Assembly: GCA_030754475.1 (NCBI GenBank)
Contig: JASMAE010000088.1
Span: 1 to 6,405 of the forward strand
DNA: 6,405 nucleotides
From: Rhodospirillales bacterium
GTDB taxonomy: Bacteria > Pseudomonadota > Alphaproteobacteria > Rhodospirillales > JASLLV01
Direction of reading: 5' to 3'
A program made the position numbers and the translations under genes. Under the pieces are notes generated by a model. That model was given only the letters and a program-made list of their open reading frames with translations, was not told the DNA's origin and ran no database searches. Below, piece by piece: positions 4,433-6,405 of this stretch (its first letter is position 1; every line of letters begins with the position of its first letter).

Positions 4433-6358
4433 TCAGGCGCGCTTCGGTTCGCGGGCCTCGTCGGCACGCCCGAGCGCCGCGAGCACCGTGGCAACGATGT
4501 GGGGCGCGGTCAGACCAGCCCGCTCGTACTGAACCTCGGGCTTGTCGTGGTCGAAGAAGGTGTCGGGGGTGAATATGGGCCGGACCTTGAGGCCGTTGTC
4601 GAGAAGCCCCTGGATCGCAAGGAAGCTGAGCACGTGGCTCGCGAACCCGCCGATCGCACCATCTTCGAGCGTGATCAGGACTTCGTGCTCGGTCGCGAGC
4701 GCCCGGATCAGCGCTTCGTCGAGCGGCTTGGCGAAACGGGCGTCGGCGACACTCGTCGACAGTCCGTGCCCATCGAGCGAATCGGCGGCCACCAAGGCTT
4801 CGTGCAGGCGCGCACCGAACGAAAGGATGGCGACCCGCGTTCCCTCGCGCATCATCCGTCCCTTGCCGATCTCAAGCGGCGTTCCCCGATCCGGCATCTC
4901 AAGTCCGCTCGCGTCTCCGCGCGGATAACGGAACGCTGACGGCCGGTCGTCGATGGACGCCGCGGTCGCCACCATATGCATCAGCTCCACCTCGTCTGCA
5001 GCCCCCATGACGACGAATCCGGGAAGCGTGGCGAGGTAAGTAATGTCGAAGGACCCCATGTGGGTCGCCCCGTCGGCGCCAACCATGCCGGCCCGGTCGA
5101 TCGCGAACCGGACGGGCAGCTGCTGGATCGCGACATCATGGACGACCTGGTCGTAGGCGCGTTGCAGGAACGTGGAGTAGATGGCCGCGAAGGGCTTATA
5201 GCCCTGGGTGGCCAGACCGGCCGCGAAAGTCACTCCATGCTGTTCGGCAATGCCGACGTCGAAGAAGCGCCCGGGGAACCGCTCGGCGAACTTGCTGAGA
5301 CCGGTGCCGTCGGGCATCGCCGCGGTCAGGGCGATGATTTTGTCGTCGTGCGCGGCCTCGGCGATCAATGCCTTGGCGAAAACCGAGGTATATGACGGCG
5401 CTGGCGATTCGGGCTTGAACTGCTTTCCGGTCACCACGTCGAACTTGGCGACCCCGTGGTACTTGTCCGGCGATTCTTCGGCCGGTGGATAGCCGTGGCC
5501 CTTGTGGGTCACCACGTGCAGCAGGATGGGGCCGGTCTGGCGGTCCTCGTGGATGTTTTTGAGCACGGGCACCAGATGGTCGAGGTTGTGGCCGTCGATG
5601 GGACCCACGTAATAGAACCCCAGCTCCTCGAACAGCGTGCCCCCGGTCACCATCCCGCGCGCGTATTCCTCGGCGCGACGGGCCGCCTGCTCGAGCGAAC
5701 GGGGGAACCTTTTCGCGGTTTCGCGCGCGAAGTGGCGGAGCGACCGGTACGGGCGCGACGATATCAGACGCGAGAGATAGGCGCTCATGGCGCCAACCGC
5801 GGGTGCGATGGACATGTCGTTGTCGTTGAGGATCACCAGCAGGCGCGAGTCCATCGAGCCCGCGTTGTTCATCGCCTCGTAGGCCATTCCGGCGCTCATG
5901 GCGCCGTCGCCGATCACCGCGATCATCTGGTGATCGCCGCCATCTAAATCGCGCGCGACGGCCATTCCAAGGGTGGCCGAGATGGATGTCGAGCTATGTG
6001 CGGTGCCGAAGGGGTCGTAGACGCTTTCCGAACGCTTCGTGAACCCCGAAAGGCCGCCGCCCTGACGCAGCGTCAGGATGCGGTCGCGACGCCCGGTCAG
6101 GATCTTGTGCGGATACGCCTGGTGGCCGACGTCCCAGACCAACAGGTCATGGGGCGTGTTGAAGACGTGGTGCAACGCGACGGTCAGTTCCACGACGCCG
6201 AGGCTGGCGCCGAGATGGCCGCTCGTCGTGGAGACCGCCCGAATGGTTTCCGCGCGCAGCTCATCCGAAAGTTGGCGCAGCTGCTTGATCGAAAACGCCC
6301 GCATGTCCGCAGGAAGGTTCACCGTGTCCAGCACGGGCGTCAAAGACTTCGTTGGCAA
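4433..6358 (-). CDS. dxs: 1-deoxy-D-xylulose-5-phosphate synthase
   Basis: Dxs condenses pyruvate and D-glyceraldehyde 3-phosphate to 1-deoxy-D-xylulose 5-phosphate with thiamine diphosphate and Mg2+. This is the entry step of the MEP isoprenoid pathway and also feeds thiamine and pyridoxal synthesis. The 641-residue protein is full length. The N-terminal thiamine-diphosphate domain has His48 (TTSGHLGAS), the conserved WDVGHQAYPHKILTGRRD (75-92) and the cofactor motif GDGAMSAGMAYEAMNNAG (150-167) with NDNDMSI. FEELGFYYVGPIDGH spans 243-257. The pyrimidine-binding domain has Glu372 (VGIAEQH), Arg400 (STFLQRAYDQ), Asp429 and His433 (GADGATHMGSFD). The transketolase C-terminal domain follows from about 505 (LSFGARLHEAL, then LEDGAIGGF). 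The start is TTG 6358, backed by AAGGGAGG 9 bases upstream and an N terminus like other alphaproteobacterial Dxs proteins; the same frame stays open to the right edge, so a start outside the window is not strictly excluded. It is the first gene of the visible cluster, and its promoter is not in view. Confidence 0.98.
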   Translation of the reverse strand: MPTKSLTPVLDTVNLPADMRAFSIKQLRQLSDELRAETIRAVSTTSGHLGASLGVVELTVALHHVFNTPHDLLVWDVGHQAYPHKILTGRRDRILTLRQGGGLSGFTKRSESVYDPFGTAHSSTSISATLGMAVARDLDGGDHQMIAVIGDGAMSAGMAYEAMNNAGSMDSRLLVILNDNDMSIAPAVGAMSAYLSRLISSRPYRSLRHFARETAKRFPRSLEQAARRAEEYARGMVTGGTLFEELGFYYVGPIDGHNLDHLVPVLKNIHEDRQTGPILLHVVTHKGHGYPPAEESPDKYHGVAKFDVVTGKQFKPESPAPSYTSVFAKALIAEAAHDDKIIALTAAMPDGTGLSKFAERFPGRFFDVGIAEQHGVTFAAGLATQGYKPFAAIYSTFLQRAYDQVVHDVAIQQLPVRFAIDRAGMVGADGATHMGSFDITYLATLPGFVVMGAADEVELMHMVATAASIDDRPSAFRYPRGDASGLEMPDRGTPLEIGKGRMMREGTRVAILSFGARLHEALVAADSLDGHGLSTSVADARFAKPLDEALIRALATEHEVLITLEDGAIGGFASHVLSFLAIQGLLDNGLKVRPIFTPDTFFDHDKPEVQYERAGLTAPHIVATVLAALGRADEAREPKRA

Positions 6359-6367
6359 CGCTTGTCG

Positions 6368-6375
6368 CCTCCCTT
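6368..6375 (-). promoter_or_regulatory. Strong ribosome binding site of dxs
   Basis: AAGGGAGG on the minus strand lies 9 bases before TTG 6358 and is the main reason to accept that rare start. The rest of the edge region (6376-6405) shows no promoter or terminator I can support; it may be the end of an upstream gene. Confidence 0.7.
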
Positions 6376-6405
6376 CCCCGCCGGCGGATTTGCCGTTTTT
6401 GGTCT

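Noticed and set aside
4390..4494. Upstream extension of the dapB-like gene to position 4494
   Set aside because: It would overlap the end of dxs by 62 bases and add 35 residues without similarity to DapB before the Rossmann motif; ATG 4389 has its own ribosome binding site.
6340..6405. Possible C-terminal end of an upstream gene overlapping the dxs start (frame ending at TGA 6342-6340)
   Set aside because: Only 21 codons are visible and they match no family I recognise; an xseB or ispA end would fit common gene order but cannot be shown from this window.

Overview
The window is a GC-rich (roughly two-thirds G+C by eye) stretch in which all six genes lie on the minus strand, so it reads from right to left. 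The Dxs protein sequence and the closeness of dxs and tlyA suggest an alphaproteobacterium, possibly from an uncultured lineage near Rhodospirillales or Rhizobiales. That placement is an inference from protein resemblance, not a tested phylogeny. There is no rRNA, tRNA, CRISPR array, insertion sequence or phage gene, and no long non-coding gap. The largest internal gap is 79 bases.

Layout in transcription order: (1) dxs, 1-deoxy-D-xylulose-5-phosphate synthase, first step of the non-mevalonate isoprenoid pathway (6358-4433). (2) A DapB-family dihydrodipicolinate reductase homologue whose signature has lost the catalytic histidine pair (4389-3586). (3) tlyA, an S4-domain rRNA 2'-O-methyltransferase (3549-2734). 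(4) A DAO-family FAD-dependent oxidoreductase resembling glycine, sarcosine and opine oxidases (2670 or 2688 to 1513). (5) A ten-helix EamA/DMT-family transporter that starts 6 bases after gene 4 (1506-592). (6) An aldo/keto reductase with a GTG start, cut off by the left edge of the window (512-1).

The gaps are 43, 36, 45-63, 6 and 79 bases, and none contains a recognisable Rho-independent terminator, so the six genes could be one transcription unit led by dxs or by something further upstream. The first half is housekeeping (isoprenoid precursor synthesis, ribosomal RNA modification). The second half looks like accessory small-molecule metabolism: an amine or amino-acid oxidase, a permease or exporter, and a carbonyl reductase. 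I infer no shared pathway joining the two halves.

The main points of interest are the DapB-like protein without the H-H catalytic pair, sitting between dxs and tlyA; the compact GC-rich inverted repeats in the three gaps around dapB and tlyA; the tightly coupled oxidase/transporter pair; and the frequent non-ATG starts. I found no clear evidence of a novel multi-gene system.
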